Positions 1 to 8,265 are shown, counted from the first letter of the stretch. The stretch: DNA of 32,273 nucleotides from an uncultured Methanomassiliicoccales archaeon (GCA_938004075.1 CALKWP010000089.1:1-32273); one strand, 5' to 3'. Program-made: numbers and translations. The notes: a model not told the origin generated them from the sequence alone.

Positions 1-2
1 GG

Positions 3-104
3 GGCAGGTTATCGTTCGGCGGCCGAAAATTGAAGGAAGCCTACCTGAACGGTATATCGCTGGCCATCATTCTTGTCTGCATCGGCCTTTTTTCGGGAAT
101 TTAA
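3..104 (+). CDS. C-terminal fragment of a membrane protein (5'-truncated by window edge)
   Basis: An open frame enters from the left edge and ends at TAA 102-104. The last 33 residues are a short basic stretch followed by a hydrophobic helix (ISLAIILVCIGLFSGI), as at the end of a multi-spanning membrane protein. The fragment is too short to name a family. The frame is preferred because the other two lack this hydrophobic pattern and the next gene's promoter follows directly after the stop. Confidence 0.4.
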   Translation, partial: GRLSFGGRKLKEAYLNGISLAIILVCIGLFSGI

Positions 105-111
105 AATTCCG

Positions 112-124
112 AAAGATTAATATA
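112..124 (+). promoter_or_regulatory. TATA-box promoter of the glycosyltransferase gene
   Basis: A purine-rich BRE-like stretch is followed by TTAATATA (117-124). Its centre is about 27 nt before the ATG at 148, so the transcript is probably leaderless. No Shine-Dalgarno sequence is visible before the ATG, which agrees with that. Confidence 0.5.
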
Positions 125-147
125 ATGATAGACAATATAAATGCCCG

Positions 148-975
148 ATGAAAGTCAGCGTTGTGGTTATAACCCGGAATGCCGGGATTTTCATGCGGGA
201 CTGCCTTGACAGCCTTGTCTATCAGGCCAGGAAGCCGGATGAGGTCCTGGTTGTGGATGCCAACAGCTCGGACGGCACACAGGCCATAGTCAAGGAGTAC
301 GCGGCCAAATGGCCATTCGTCAAGCTACTCCAGCATCCCGGGACCCGTGGGGAAGGCAGAAACTTCGGGGTGGCCAATTCCAAGAACGAGATAGTTGCTT
401 TCATAGACGCGGATGCCATCGCCCACGCCCTCTGGATTGATGAGCTGGCAAAGGCCATGGAGAACGCCGACATTGTTGCCGGCAGGGAAGTGCGCCTCGG
501 CTATCATGGATTCACCTCGCTGAAGCGCGTCGGCATGCTCTTCAACGGCGTGGACATAACCTATCCCAGCGTCAACCTGGCTTACAGGAAGAAAGTCTTC
601 GATGCCATCGAGGGCTTCGATCCCTGGTTCAAGGAGGCGGAGGAAGTCGACCTGAACTACAGGGCCGTGGAAGCTGGCTATCGACTGGTTTATTGCCCGA
701 CCGCAATCGTTTACCACAATGCGCGTTCCTCGTTCACAGGTTTCTTCAAGCAATCTTTCTGGTACGGCTTCGGGAGGAAGGAGCTCACATTGCGCCATGG
801 CAACCTCTGGACCGCTTACAGCCCTCTGGAGATGGTGAAAGTCAGCCGTGAAGAGAACATCTGGAAGCTGCTGCGCCTGGTTTTCTCTTTCTTTGGCTTC
901 ATGTTCTGTAAAGTGGTTGGAAAGAAGGAGACCGCGAAGGAAAGGCTCAGAAAATCGAAGGCTTCTGAGCGCTAG
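148..975 (+). CDS. Glycosyltransferase family 2 (GT-A fold)
   Basis: Predicted to transfer a sugar from a nucleotide-sugar donor, probably in surface glycan, glycolipid or protein N-glycosylation; the acceptor cannot be read from the sequence. The 275-aa protein opens with the GT2 beta strand VSVVVITRN. It continues with the VVDANSSDGT donor-binding segment (about 36-44) and a DxD-type metal site, FIDADA (D87, D89). The EEVDLNYRAVEAGYRLVYCP block resembles the ED-x-R acceptor/catalytic region. A hydrophobic stretch near residues 238-255 (LLRLVFSFFGFMF) may attach it to the membrane. The ATG is probably leaderless. It is convergent with the MFS gene, with 5 nt between the stops. Family is secure; substrate is unknown. 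Confidence 0.85.
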   Translation: MKVSVVVITRNAGIFMRDCLDSLVYQARKPDEVLVVDANSSDGTQAIVKEYAAKWPFVKLLQHPGTRGEGRNFGVANSKNEIVAFIDADAIAHALWIDELAKAMENADIVAGREVRLGYHGFTSLKRVGMLFNGVDITYPSVNLAYRKKVFDAIEGFDPWFKEAEEVDLNYRAVEAGYRLVYCPTAIVYHNARSSFTGFFKQSFWYGFGRKELTLRHGNLWTAYSPLEMVKVSREENIWKLLRLVFSFFGFMFCKVVGKKETAKERLRKSKASER

Positions 976-980
976 AACAT

Positions 981-2090
981 TTAAATCGCAGCCGGCACCC
1001 TTCTCTTCTGAAAATGGCTGAGGGCATAGTAAAGGATGAGGGACGCGAATCCCATCCCCGCGGCAAAATACATCGGCGCCACCATGCTGTCAGTCAGGTA
1101 AACAATCAGCCCGCCGATGAGCGCGCCCATGATGGCAGATAGCTGAAGAACCGAGTTCAGGAACCCGGTTACTGTCGCGCGCTCCTTGTTCCTGGCCATC
1201 ATGAATTTTATCGCCCCGACATAGATCAGCGCCCATGATATTGCCAGCAGAACCTGTGTGGGCATCAGGTGCCATATTGATTTGCACATCGGGAACATCA
1301 GGAAAACGGTTATTGATGCGATGATCCCGCCCAATATCAGAGGCCCGCTCTTCCAGCGAAGCCGAGGCATGACCAGGAACTGGGTGAATGAGTTTATCCC
1401 GTACATTATTCCGACCCAGAGGAATATGTCGGTGCCGACGCCATCAAGCCCCTGGATGAACAGCGGGTACATCACCCATATCGCGCTGGCGCCGGTATGG
1501 CGCACCAGAACCGGTGCGTAGACCGATATGTTCTTCTTAATCAATTTGACAGGGAAAAGCGGAATCACCATCTTCACGTCATTGCGGAACGGCATCCGAA
1601 GCGCGACAGGTATGGCCAGAATCATCAGGATGGTGCTGAAAATGAAAGGCGCTCTAATGGTGAACATGGTGGCCACAATCCCCGCGACAACGGTCCCGGC
1701 GCCCCAACCGCCTGAGCCCCAGGCCAGGAACCGGCTCATGCGCTTCTTCCTTTCGTAGGCGTAGGCCAGCAGTGCAGCAGGGTAAATCCCCGCGCAGAAG
1801 CCCACCGCCACCCTTGCTATGAGCAGCGTGACAGTGTCATGCACAAGAACCTGAGCGGCGCATGCCAGTGAGGACAGCACCAGCCCCGAAATGAGGAACA
1901 GCCTTCTCCCGTGAACATCCGAGAGCCTGCCGAATATGTAAGATGCCAGCATATTGGCAGAACTGTAAGCGGCCACCAGCACGCCAATCTCGAACGTGTT
2001 CGCTCCAAGCTCCTGGGCGAACAGTGGGATGAGAAGGAGCGAGGAGAAGAGCGCGGCATTGGCTAGGAAGTTGAGGGATTCGGCCTTCAT
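981..2090 (-). CDS. Major facilitator superfamily transporter
   Basis: A 369-aa integral membrane protein made almost entirely of hydrophobic helices, with the MFS motif A between TM2 and TM3 (GRLSDVHGRRLF, about residues 54-65). It is a little shorter than the usual 400 aa but appears to keep two bundles of about six helices around a basic loop near residue 170. Such proteins move small solutes or drugs using ion gradients. No substrate can be inferred, because no biosynthetic gene lies beside it. The ATG at 2090 follows a TATA box by about 26 nt, so the mRNA is probably leaderless. It is divergent from rtcB. Confidence 0.85.
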   Translation of the reverse strand: MKAESLNFLANAALFSSLLLIPLFAQELGANTFEIGVLVAAYSSANMLASYIFGRLSDVHGRRLFLISGLVLSSLACAAQVLVHDTVTLLIARVAVGFCAGIYPAALLAYAYERKKRMSRFLAWGSGGWGAGTVVAGIVATMFTIRAPFIFSTILMILAIPVALRMPFRNDVKMVIPLFPVKLIKKNISVYAPVLVRHTGASAIWVMYPLFIQGLDGVGTDIFLWVGIMYGINSFTQFLVMPRLRWKSGPLILGGIIASITVFLMFPMCKSIWHLMPTQVLLAISWALIYVGAIKFMMARNKERATVTGFLNSVLQLSAIMGALIGGLIVYLTDSMVAPMYFAAGMGFASLILYYALSHFQKRRVPAAI

Positions 2091-2111
2091 TGGACGGGGA
2101 TTGCTGTAATC

Positions 2112-2120
2112 TATTTAATC
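2112..2120 (-). promoter_or_regulatory. TATA box of the MFS transporter gene
   Basis: Read on the minus strand, GATTAAATAG is centred about 26 nt before the ATG at 2090. This predicts a transcript starting at or next to the start codon. Confidence 0.5.
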
Positions 2121-2131
2121 GCTGGCGTTAC

Positions 2132-2140
2132 CCTTAAATA
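2132..2140 (+). promoter_or_regulatory. TATA box of rtcB
   Basis: CTTAAATA (2133-2140) predicts transcription from about 2163. That leaves a short leader containing GAGGCGAT (2163-2170) before the TTG at 2175. The two divergent promoters share only about 84 bp. Confidence 0.5.
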
Positions 2141-2174
2141 TCATGGCGCTGCATACCTTCCCGAGGCGATTCTA

Positions 2175-3632
2175 TTGGCAGACTGGACAGGCCCGTTGAA
2201 GAAGCTGGACGATTACCGTTTCGAGATACCCATGAGCTACAAGAAGGGCATGCGCACTTCGGGTGTTATTTTTGCAGACGCAAAGATGATGGAGCAGGTG
2301 AAGAAGGACAACGCGCCCGAGCAGGTGGCCAATGTCGCGTTCATCCCGGGCATCCTGGGAAGGTCCATGGCCATGCCGGATATCCACTGGGGCTACGGGT
2401 TTCCCATCGGCGGTGTTGCGGCAACCGATTTCGATGACGGGGTGATTTCCCCCGGGGGAGTGGGCTTCGACATCAACTGCGGCGTTAGGCTCGTAAGAAC
2501 CAATCTATCTGAAGCGGACGTCAAGGGAAAAGTCAATCAACTTGTCGATTCCATGTTCGAGAATGTTCCTTCGGGGCTTGGCTCCAAGGGCAAAGTCCGG
2601 CTTGACCCGTCCCAGCTCAACGACGTTCTGGACACAGGTTCCGAGTGGGCCGTGGAGAACGGCTACGGCTGGGAGTCCGACATAATCCATACCGAGGAGA
2701 ACGGCCGGATGAAGAACGCCGACAACCAGTTCGTCAGCCATGACGCCAAGAAGCGCGGGGCGCCGCAGCTGGGCAGCCTGGGCGCTGGAAACCATTTCCT
2801 CGAGGTCCAGAGAGTGGAAGAGATATTCGACCCTGTGGCGGCCAAAGCATACGGCATAGACCATGTGGGCCAGATAATGGTGATGATTCACACCGGTTCC
2901 AGGGGGGCCGGGCACCAGATTGCCACGGAATACATCAAGGAGATGGAGTCTGCGGTCAAGAAATATCATATTGACTTACCGGACCGCCAGCTTGCCTGTG
3001 CGCCCATTCAATCCGATGAAGCGCAGCGCTATTTCAAAGCGATGGCATGCGGCGCTAACTTCGCATGGGCCAACCGCCAGCTCATTCTTCACTGGGTCAG
3101 GGAATCCTTTGAGAAGACAATGGGCCGAAGCGCGGAGGAGATGGACATGAAGCTTGTTTATGATGTTTGTCACAACATCGCCAAGGTGGAAGAGCACCAG
3201 GTCGATGGGAAACGCACCAGGGTCATGGTCCACCGCAAAGGCGCCACAAGGGCATTCGGCCCGGGCCACGCTGATGTTCCGCTCGATTACCGAGACGTGG
3301 GCCAGCCGGTAATAATTCCCGGCGACATGGGTACCGCAAGTTATGTGCTGGCAGGAACCGAGAAGTCAATGACTGAGACATTCGGTTCAACCTGCCATGG
3401 CGCAGGAAGGGTCATGTCCAGGCAATCCGCCATGAGGCAATTCACCTCAGGCCAGATAAAGGAAGATATGAGGCGCGACGGGATATACGTTCGCGCGGCC
3501 AGCAGCGATGTGCTGACCGAGGAGGCCCCTCACGCATACAAGCGCATTGACGACGTGGTAAAGGTTGTCAGCGGCGCAGGGATATCAAAATTGGTTGCTA
3601 AGATGAAGCCGCTGGGAGTGATGAAAGGCTGA
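2175..3632 (+). CDS. rtcB: RNA-splicing ligase RtcB
   Basis: GTP-dependent ligase joining 2',3'-cyclic phosphate and 5'-OH RNA ends. In archaea it seals tRNA exons after intron removal. The 485 aa match the usual length with no intein. Visible hallmarks are GFDINCGVRL with metal ligands D99 and C102, the metal-binding His of GAGNHFLEVQ, MIHTGSRGAGHQ, and TCHGAGRVMS. H408 of the last corresponds to the histidine guanylylated in Pyrococcus RtcB. The TTG start at 2175 is chosen because a GAGGCGAT ribosome site lies just upstream and the nearby ATG at 2143 is out of frame. The activator archease is not adjacent. It ends 15 nt before the convergent exchanger gene. Confidence 0.96.
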   Translation: MADWTGPLKKLDDYRFEIPMSYKKGMRTSGVIFADAKMMEQVKKDNAPEQVANVAFIPGILGRSMAMPDIHWGYGFPIGGVAATDFDDGVISPGGVGFDINCGVRLVRTNLSEADVKGKVNQLVDSMFENVPSGLGSKGKVRLDPSQLNDVLDTGSEWAVENGYGWESDIIHTEENGRMKNADNQFVSHDAKKRGAPQLGSLGAGNHFLEVQRVEEIFDPVAAKAYGIDHVGQIMVMIHTGSRGAGHQIATEYIKEMESAVKKYHIDLPDRQLACAPIQSDEAQRYFKAMACGANFAWANRQLILHWVRESFEKTMGRSAEEMDMKLVYDVCHNIAKVEEHQVDGKRTRVMVHRKGATRAFGPGHADVPLDYRDVGQPVIIPGDMGTASYVLAGTEKSMTETFGSTCHGAGRVMSRQSAMRQFTSGQIKEDMRRDGIYVRAASSDVLTEEAPHAYKRIDDVVKVVSGAGISKLVAKMKPLGVMKG

Positions 3633-3647
3633 TGTTTTTATCTGCGC

Positions 3648-4685
3648 TCACTGTGGATTCAAAAACAGGAATACCATGAACCCCAGGTAGAGCGCGAAGA
3701 GTATTGCGCCCTCCCATCTCTTTATTGTCCATCTGGTCCTGATGAAGACCAGGACGATGAGGCCCATGAAAATCATGAATGGTGCTGAGTACCAGACTGT
3801 CAGATTGATGATGGTCAGCGGGAAAATCAGCCCGGCAAGGCCTGCGATGAAGAATATGTTGGCTATGTTGGAGCCGATGACGTTTCCGACCGCGATATTG
3901 CCCAGCCCCCTCCTGGCAGCAGTGACGCTCACTGTCATCTCTGGCAGAGTGGTCCCGATGGACACAAGCGTTATCCCGATGTAGGTCCCTGAAACACCGA
4001 ACATGTCCGCGAAATAAAGCGCGCCATCTATGAAGAAATGAGCGCCTATGACCACGCCAACGCCAGAGACGAACAGGATTGCCAGTTCCTTGCCTATCCT
4101 CTTCCTTCTGTTCCGGGTCCTGGCGCATTCTACCGGCTTGTTGTTCTTTCCATTGGACATGGTCTCCCGGATCGTCCCAACGTAGCCGCATTTTAAGAAA
4201 TAGATAACGAACTGCTTGAAATAGTATTTCTTGCCATCGCCTCTGCGCTCGCTCCCGAACAGGAACAGAACGTATGCGAAATAGAACACAATCAGGATAA
4301 GGGCTTCCCACCTCTGGACGGTGAGGTCCCAGGCGAATATCAGGAACAGGACCATGGCCAGAATCATGATGTAGCCGTCGCGCCTGAGCATGTCCTCGTT
4401 GGTCCTTATCTTCCTGCTCATGGCGGATATTCCAAGGACCGCGCCGATGTTTAGGATCCCGGCTCCCACGATGTTGCCGGATACTATCTCGTTCTGCTGG
4501 ACGACCGAGGCGAGAATTGCAGTGGCCATCTCTGGGATGGATGTCCCCACCGCCACAAGGGTGAGGCCGATGAGGAGCTCTGATACCCCGAGCAACTTCG
4601 CGACTTTGGCGGCCGACCTGACAAGGTAATCGGATGCCTTGACCAGCATCACCAATCCAAGCAGGAAAAGCGGGATCTCAATCAT
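3648..4685 (-). CDS. Calcium/sodium antiporter, CaCA family (YrbG type)
   Basis: Membrane exchanger predicted to expel Ca2+ in return for Na+ or H+. The 345-aa protein shows the two alpha repeats that define the superfamily: VAVGTSIPEMATAILAS near residues 45-60 and VSIGTTLPEMTVSVTAARRG in the C-terminal half. Each carries the ion-coordinating GTSxPE-type acidic residue and is followed by a GNxxGxxxxN-like helix. About ten hydrophobic segments flank a basic cytoplasmic loop near residues 165-200 (ERRGDGKKYYF, ARTRNRRKRIGKE). The minus-strand TATA box at 4714-4723 lies about 30 nt before the ATG. Family is firm; the cation pair is inferred from the family. Confidence 0.92.
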   Translation of the reverse strand: MIEIPLFLLGLVMLVKASDYLVRSAAKVAKLLGVSELLIGLTLVAVGTSIPEMATAILASVVQQNEIVSGNIVGAGILNIGAVLGISAMSRKIRTNEDMLRRDGYIMILAMVLFLIFAWDLTVQRWEALILIVFYFAYVLFLFGSERRGDGKKYYFKQFVIYFLKCGYVGTIRETMSNGKNNKPVECARTRNRRKRIGKELAILFVSGVGVVIGAHFFIDGALYFADMFGVSGTYIGITLVSIGTTLPEMTVSVTAARRGLGNIAVGNVIGSNIANIFFIAGLAGLIFPLTIINLTVWYSAPFMIFMGLIVLVFIRTRWTIKRWEGAILFALYLGFMVFLFLNPQ

Positions 4686-4713
4686 CGGAACTTCCGTTCC
4701 ATGAATTAATCGG

Positions 4714-4723
4714 ATATATAAAG
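4714..4723 (-). promoter_or_regulatory. TATA box of the CaCA exchanger gene
   Basis: CTTTATATAT on the minus strand predicts transcription starting a few nucleotides before the ATG at 4685. Confidence 0.5.
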
Positions 4724-4780
4724 TATTGCTGGGAATTCCCAGAAGCCGTCGCCGCAGAAATGCACAACCAGTTAGGTAAA

Positions 4781-4790
4781 TTGTTTATAG
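4781..4790 (+). promoter_or_regulatory. TATA box that decides the start of the two-TM protein
   Basis: TTGTTTATAG predicts a transcription start near 4812. That is downstream of the in-frame ATG at 4760 and 8 nt upstream of the ATG at 4820, so translation should begin at 4820. Confidence 0.45.
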
Positions 4791-4819
4791 TGGCAATGCG
4801 TTATGGAATCGGGATTCAT

Positions 4820-5191
4820 ATGTTCACAGCTTTGCAGATACCGGATATTGAGGGAATAACCACCGCATATCTCGCCGCGATATGCATTGTCTCGCTCCTG
4901 TTTTTCATCATATGGATTTACGTTTGCATCTGGGTTTACCGCGATGCGGAGAAGCGAGGCTCCAGCGGCGCTCTCTGGGCCATACTCGTGTTCTTCTTCG
5001 GGCTCATCCCGCTCATCATCTGGCTCATCGTCAGGCCCCCTATACGGCAGCAGTATCCATATGCCCCGATGGGCTACATGCCCCCGCCCCCGACACCCAT
5101 GTTCCAGAACTGCCCCACATGTGGCCAGCCAATGACATTCATCCAGCAATACAACAGATGGTACTGCAATTACTGCCGTAAGTATCCCTGA
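4820..5191 (+). CDS. Small two-TM protein with C-terminal zinc ribbon (PLDc_N-like)
   Basis: No enzyme function is recognised. Two membrane helices (about residues 16-40 and 51-72) surround a short charged loop, VYRDAEKRGSSGALW. The pattern resembles the PLDc_N membrane module found at the N-terminus of cardiolipin synthases and in many small archaeal proteins. A Pro/Tyr-rich linker leads to a C4 zinc ribbon (C98, C101, C116, C119). Such proteins may be membrane adaptors, but that is inference. The start at 4820 (123 aa) is preferred over 4760 (143 aa) because the TATA box lies between the two. It probably has its own transcript, as the aIF2-beta gene has a separate promoter. Confidence 0.7.
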   Translation: MFTALQIPDIEGITTAYLAAICIVSLLFFIIWIYVCIWVYRDAEKRGSSGALWAILVFFFGLIPLIIWLIVRPPIRQQYPYAPMGYMPPPPTPMFQNCPTCGQPMTFIQQYNRWYCNYCRKYP

Positions 5192-5242
5192 ACTTGTTAA
5201 GGCATCTGGGTTGATATTTCACGGCATGTATTTCCTGCAAAC

Positions 5243-5252
5243 CATTATAAAG
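5243..5252 (+). promoter_or_regulatory. TATA box of the aIF2-beta gene
   Basis: CATTATAAAG, centred near 5247, is about 27 nt before the ATG at 5275, and no Shine-Dalgarno sequence precedes that ATG. The first gene of the block is therefore probably translated from a leaderless mRNA. Confidence 0.5.
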
Positions 5253-5274
5253 AAGATGATTATTAGAAGCCCGC

Positions 5275-5895
5275 ATGTCAGGTTACGATTACGAGGCTTT
5301 ACTCAAGAGGGCGAAGGCAAACTTGCCCGAGCACACCAACGATGGCGAGAGGTTCCAGATGCCGGACCCGGACCTGTTCCTGGAAGGCAAGACGACAGTG
5401 TTCAGGAACTTTGCCGACATCGCCGAGCTCTTCCGCAGAGAACCGGAGGCAATACTTGCATACCTTCTCAGGGAGATGGGCACTGCCGGGAACCTTGACG
5501 GCCGCAGGGCGATATTCAAGAGCAAGCTCGGCGTTGAGCAGGTCAGGACCAGATTGAAATCCTACCTTACAACATACGTTCTCTGCTCGGAATGCGGCAA
5601 GCCCGACTCCAAGCTGGTGAAAGACGGCCGCGTTCTGATTCTTGAATGCGAGGCGTGCGGCGCACACAGGCCCGTGAAGGTGCCAAGGGCGGTCGCGGCA
5701 GCTGAAATCCCTGCGTTAGTCATTGGAAACACTTACGATGTTCTTATTCAGGATCTTGGGAAGAAGGGAGACGGCATAGCCAAGCTGGACAAGTACATCA
5801 TATTCGTGCCAGGTGTGAGCAAGGGCATGACCGTGAAGGTTAAAATCACCAACATATCGGGAACGTCAGCATTCGCCCAGGTAGTCACAGGGTAG
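5275..5895 (+). CDS. Translation initiation factor aIF2 subunit beta with C-terminal TRAM domain
   Basis: Beta subunit of the heterotrimer that brings Met-tRNAi to the small ribosomal subunit. The N-terminal helix (YEALLKRAKANLP) is the gamma-subunit-binding element. The alpha/beta domain spans about 35-100 and the C4 zinc ribbon uses C104, C107, C125 and C128. Residues 147-206 are an added TRAM domain (IGNTYDVLIQDLGKKGDGIAKLDKYIIFVPG), a beta-barrel RNA-binding module. Typical aIF2-beta is about 140 aa without it; fused forms are known in some euryarchaea. The domain could add RNA contacts during initiation, which is inference. The presenilin-type gene begins 8 nt after the stop. Confidence 0.93.
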   Translation: MSGYDYEALLKRAKANLPEHTNDGERFQMPDPDLFLEGKTTVFRNFADIAELFRREPEAILAYLLREMGTAGNLDGRRAIFKSKLGVEQVRTRLKSYLTTYVLCSECGKPDSKLVKDGRVLILECEACGAHRPVKVPRAVAAAEIPALVIGNTYDVLIQDLGKKGDGIAKLDKYIIFVPGVSKGMTVKVKITNISGTSAFAQVVTG

Positions 5896-5903
5896 GTGAG
5901 CAA

Positions 5904-6896
5904 TTGCCAGGCTTTCGCGGTGAGTACGGTTCAGCCATCTCAATGGGTGTTATCTTCATCGTAACTGTCATTCTGGGGATGCTGCTTTCGATACCCTTCA
6001 TGGGCATGGGCTACCAGGCATTCGAGGATCCCGAGAGCCTGTGGATTCCTCTGATGTACATTTTCTTCATAGTTATATTCTCTGGCGTCGTCCTGTTTCT
6101 GGCAAAGAAGAAGAAGCTGGGCATAATCCAGGGCCTGGTGCTTTTCGCGAGCGGGCTCACGCTGATGTACGTTCTCATAATCCCCTACAACTATGTGTTC
6201 AACATCTTTTTCAGCAAGTCTTATTACGACTTGCACCGTGACTTTGTGGACTTCCTTTTCCTAGCCATGTGCATCGGAACGGCAGCAATCTTGACTTACA
6301 TCCTTTACAAATATCCCGAATGGTATGTGGTGGACAGCATCGGAATCGTTGTGGGCGCGGGAATAATCGCCATTCTGGGGATATCCCTAGGCATACTTCC
6401 GCTGTTCATCCTGATGATTGCCCTGGCAATCTACGATGCCATATCCGTCTACAAAACCAAGCATATGATAGACCTGGCTGATGCGGTAACTGAGAAGCAT
6501 CTTCCGGTGATACTCGTTGTCCCCAAGTCCAAGGACTATTCATTCAGGAAGCAGAAGGGCCTGAAGAAGACCCTCAAGAAAGGCGAAAAGAGGGAAGCCA
6601 TGTTCATGGGGCTGGGGGATATTGTATTTCCTGGCAGCCTCGTCATTTCCGCCATGACATTCCTTGGGGATAGCGTGGTCATCAGAGGCCACACTTATCT
6701 GGAACCAACAATGGCCAGCTTCGGGGTCGCCCTCTGCACGCTGATAGGGTCTCTGGTCGGCTATTCCATCCTGATGAGATTCGTTCTGAAAGGCCGCCCG
6801 CAGGCCGGTCTTCCGCTGCTGAACTCCGGAGCCATTCTCGGTTTTGCGGTGGGCTACTTCCTGATATTCGGAAATCTTGGCATGGGGATCTGGTGA
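5904..6896 (+). CDS. Presenilin / signal-peptide-peptidase-type intramembrane aspartyl protease (A22 family)
   Basis: Nine-helix type aspartyl protease predicted to cut substrates within the membrane, for example signal-peptide remnants. The 330-aa protein carries the two catalytic motifs: IYDAIS with D178 and FMGLGDIVFPG with D239 (GxGD). The third motif, PAL in eukaryotes, appears as QAGLPLLN (300-307), a Gly-Leu-Pro form usual for archaeal homologues. A basic cytoplasmic loop (about 205-232) separates the catalytic helices, as in presenilins. The TTG start at 5904 is preceded by AGGTGA, which overlaps the aIF2-beta stop, so the pair is probably translationally coupled. No natural substrate can be read from the context. 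Confidence 0.9.
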   Translation: MPGFRGEYGSAISMGVIFIVTVILGMLLSIPFMGMGYQAFEDPESLWIPLMYIFFIVIFSGVVLFLAKKKKLGIIQGLVLFASGLTLMYVLIIPYNYVFNIFFSKSYYDLHRDFVDFLFLAMCIGTAAILTYILYKYPEWYVVDSIGIVVGAGIIAILGISLGILPLFILMIALAIYDAISVYKTKHMIDLADAVTEKHLPVILVVPKSKDYSFRKQKGLKKTLKKGEKREAMFMGLGDIVFPGSLVISAMTFLGDSVVIRGHTYLEPTMASFGVALCTLIGSLVGYSILMRFVLKGRPQAGLPLLNSGAILGFAVGYFLIFGNLGMGIW

Positions 6897-7500
6897 TTGG
6901 CTGACCAGGATTCTGGCTGTATCCGATATACACGGCAGCCGCTCCGGCTCTCTCGCTGTTCGGGATTTCATCAACGAATACTCACCTGACCTGCTGATTG
7001 TCTGCGGGGACATCACGCACTTCGGCCCAGCATCCTGGGCAAGGGATTTCTTCAATTCAATTCACATTCCAGTGATGGCAGTGAACGGCAACTGTGACAC
7101 CAACGATGTAATCGCTCTACTTGGGAAAGATACGGATAGGAATCTGATGAATCGTCACAGACAATTCCAGAAACTTGAGATTGTGGGCCTTCAGCATCCC
7201 CTGGACGATTCTTTCGAATTCCCGGAGAAAATTGACATACTGGTAAGCCACGTGCCGCCCAAAGGATGCAATGATTTCATTCGGGCCGGTCACATAGGCG
7301 ATATGTGGCTGAATCAAGTGATCGAGGAAAGGAAGCCGCGCCTTCTTATCTCCGGCCATGTTCATGAATCCAGAGGAATCTGTACGCTTGGCAGGACCAT
7401 CTGCCTGAACCCGGGACCGGCGAAGGAAGGGTTCGGCGCGATAATCGACATTGGCGAAGATGTTACGCCAAAGCTTGTGGAAACAACTGCAAAACTTTAA
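6877..7500 (+). CDS. Metallophosphoesterase (calcineurin-like, YfcE/PAE1087-like)
   Basis: Predicted dimetal phosphoesterase. The motifs are in order: SDIHGS (DxH), CGDITH (GD), NGNCD (GNxD), SHVPP and SGHVHESRG, with a terminal NPGPA. This is the short archaeal type of about 200 aa with no extra domain. The substrate is unknown; related enzymes act on cyclic nucleotides or small phosphoesters. The start is uncertain. TTG at 6877 has no ribosome site and overlaps the presenilin gene. A CTG at 6901 sits just after GGTGAT (6892-6897), which contains the upstream TGA stop, and would give MTRILAVSDIHG, the normal N-terminus for the family. The psmA promoter overlaps its end. Confidence 0.88.
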   Translation: MAWGSGDWLTRILAVSDIHGSRSGSLAVRDFINEYSPDLLIVCGDITHFGPASWARDFFNSIHIPVMAVNGNCDTNDVIALLGKDTDRNLMNRHRQFQKLEIVGLQHPLDDSFEFPEKIDILVSHVPPKGCNDFIRAGHIGDMWLNQVIEERKPRLLISGHVHESRGICTLGRTICLNPGPAKEGFGAIIDIGEDVTPKLVETTAKL

Positions 7501-7504
7501 TATC
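7495..7504 (+). promoter_or_regulatory. TATA box of psmA, overlapping the upstream stop codon
   Basis: CTTTAATATC spans the TAA of the metallophosphoesterase gene. It predicts transcription near 7524-7528, giving a short leader that may still hold the strong GAGGAGG ribosome site (7528-7534) of psmA. The proteasome-exosome genes can therefore be transcribed separately from the aIF2-beta group. Confidence 0.5.
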
Positions 7505-7541
7505 ACTCGGCATATTGACCTGTCAAAGAGGAGGCAGAAAC

Positions 7542-8252
7542 ATGCAAGCAGGACAGATGGCTTATGACAGGGCGATAACGGTATTCTCACCCGATGGGAG
7601 ATTGTTCCAGGTAGAGTACGCCAGGGTGGCGGTCGGCAGGGGTACCACAACAGTAGGATTGAAATTTAAGAACGGCGTAATACTCATGGCGGACAAGAAG
7701 GCCAGGAGCAAATTGGTCGAGCCGAATTCCGTGGAGAAGATATTCCAAATTGACGAGCACATCGGATGCGCGACATCCGGCCTGGTCGCAGATGCCAGGA
7801 CACTCGTGGACTATGCAAGGATTATAGCCCAGATAAACAAGGTCACTTACGAAGAGAAGATTTCCACCGACATGCTGGTGAAGCGCATATGCGACTACAA
7901 GCAGAACTACACCCAGTACGGCGGCGTTCGTCCATTCGGAACGGCCCTTCTCGTGGGCGGAGTGGACAACCAGGGCATTCACCTTTTCGAGACCGACCCC
8001 AGCGGTGCGCTGAGTTCCTACAAGGCAGGATGCATCGGTTCTGGCAGGGCACAGGTCATCGAGATGTTCGAGAACAAGTTCAAGGATGGCATGAGCATGG
8101 AAGATGCAATCATCATGGGCCTTGAGGGTCTGAAGCTCAGCGGGGACGAAGCACCAACCGAAACGACCGTCGAGATAGGCGTCATCAAGAAGGGCGAGAA
8201 ATTCGTCAGGTTGGACCCGGACCAGATAAAGAAATTCACGGACAAGCTCTAA
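7542..8252 (+). CDS. psmA: 20S proteasome alpha subunit
   Basis: Forms the outer heptameric rings of the 20S proteasome and gates substrate entry. The N-terminal family signature is complete (YDRAITVFSPDGRLFQVEYA, about residues 8-27), as is the NTN-hydrolase fold behind it. The 236-aa length is typical. The C-terminus is acidic and lysine-rich. The ATG at 7542 is chosen over an upstream in-frame TTG at 7515 because GAGGAGG lies 7 nt before it. The gene starts the proteasome-SBDS-exosome run that is conserved in many archaea; the beta subunit is not in this window. Identity is certain from sequence alone. Confidence 0.97.
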   Translation: MQAGQMAYDRAITVFSPDGRLFQVEYARVAVGRGTTTVGLKFKNGVILMADKKARSKLVEPNSVEKIFQIDEHIGCATSGLVADARTLVDYARIIAQINKVTYEEKISTDMLVKRICDYKQNYTQYGGVRPFGTALLVGGVDNQGIHLFETDPSGALSSYKAGCIGSGRAQVIEMFENKFKDGMSMEDAIIMGLEGLKLSGDEAPTETTVEIGVIKKGEKFVRLDPDQIKKFTDKL

Positions 8253-8265
8253 AGTGGTAAGCGCT

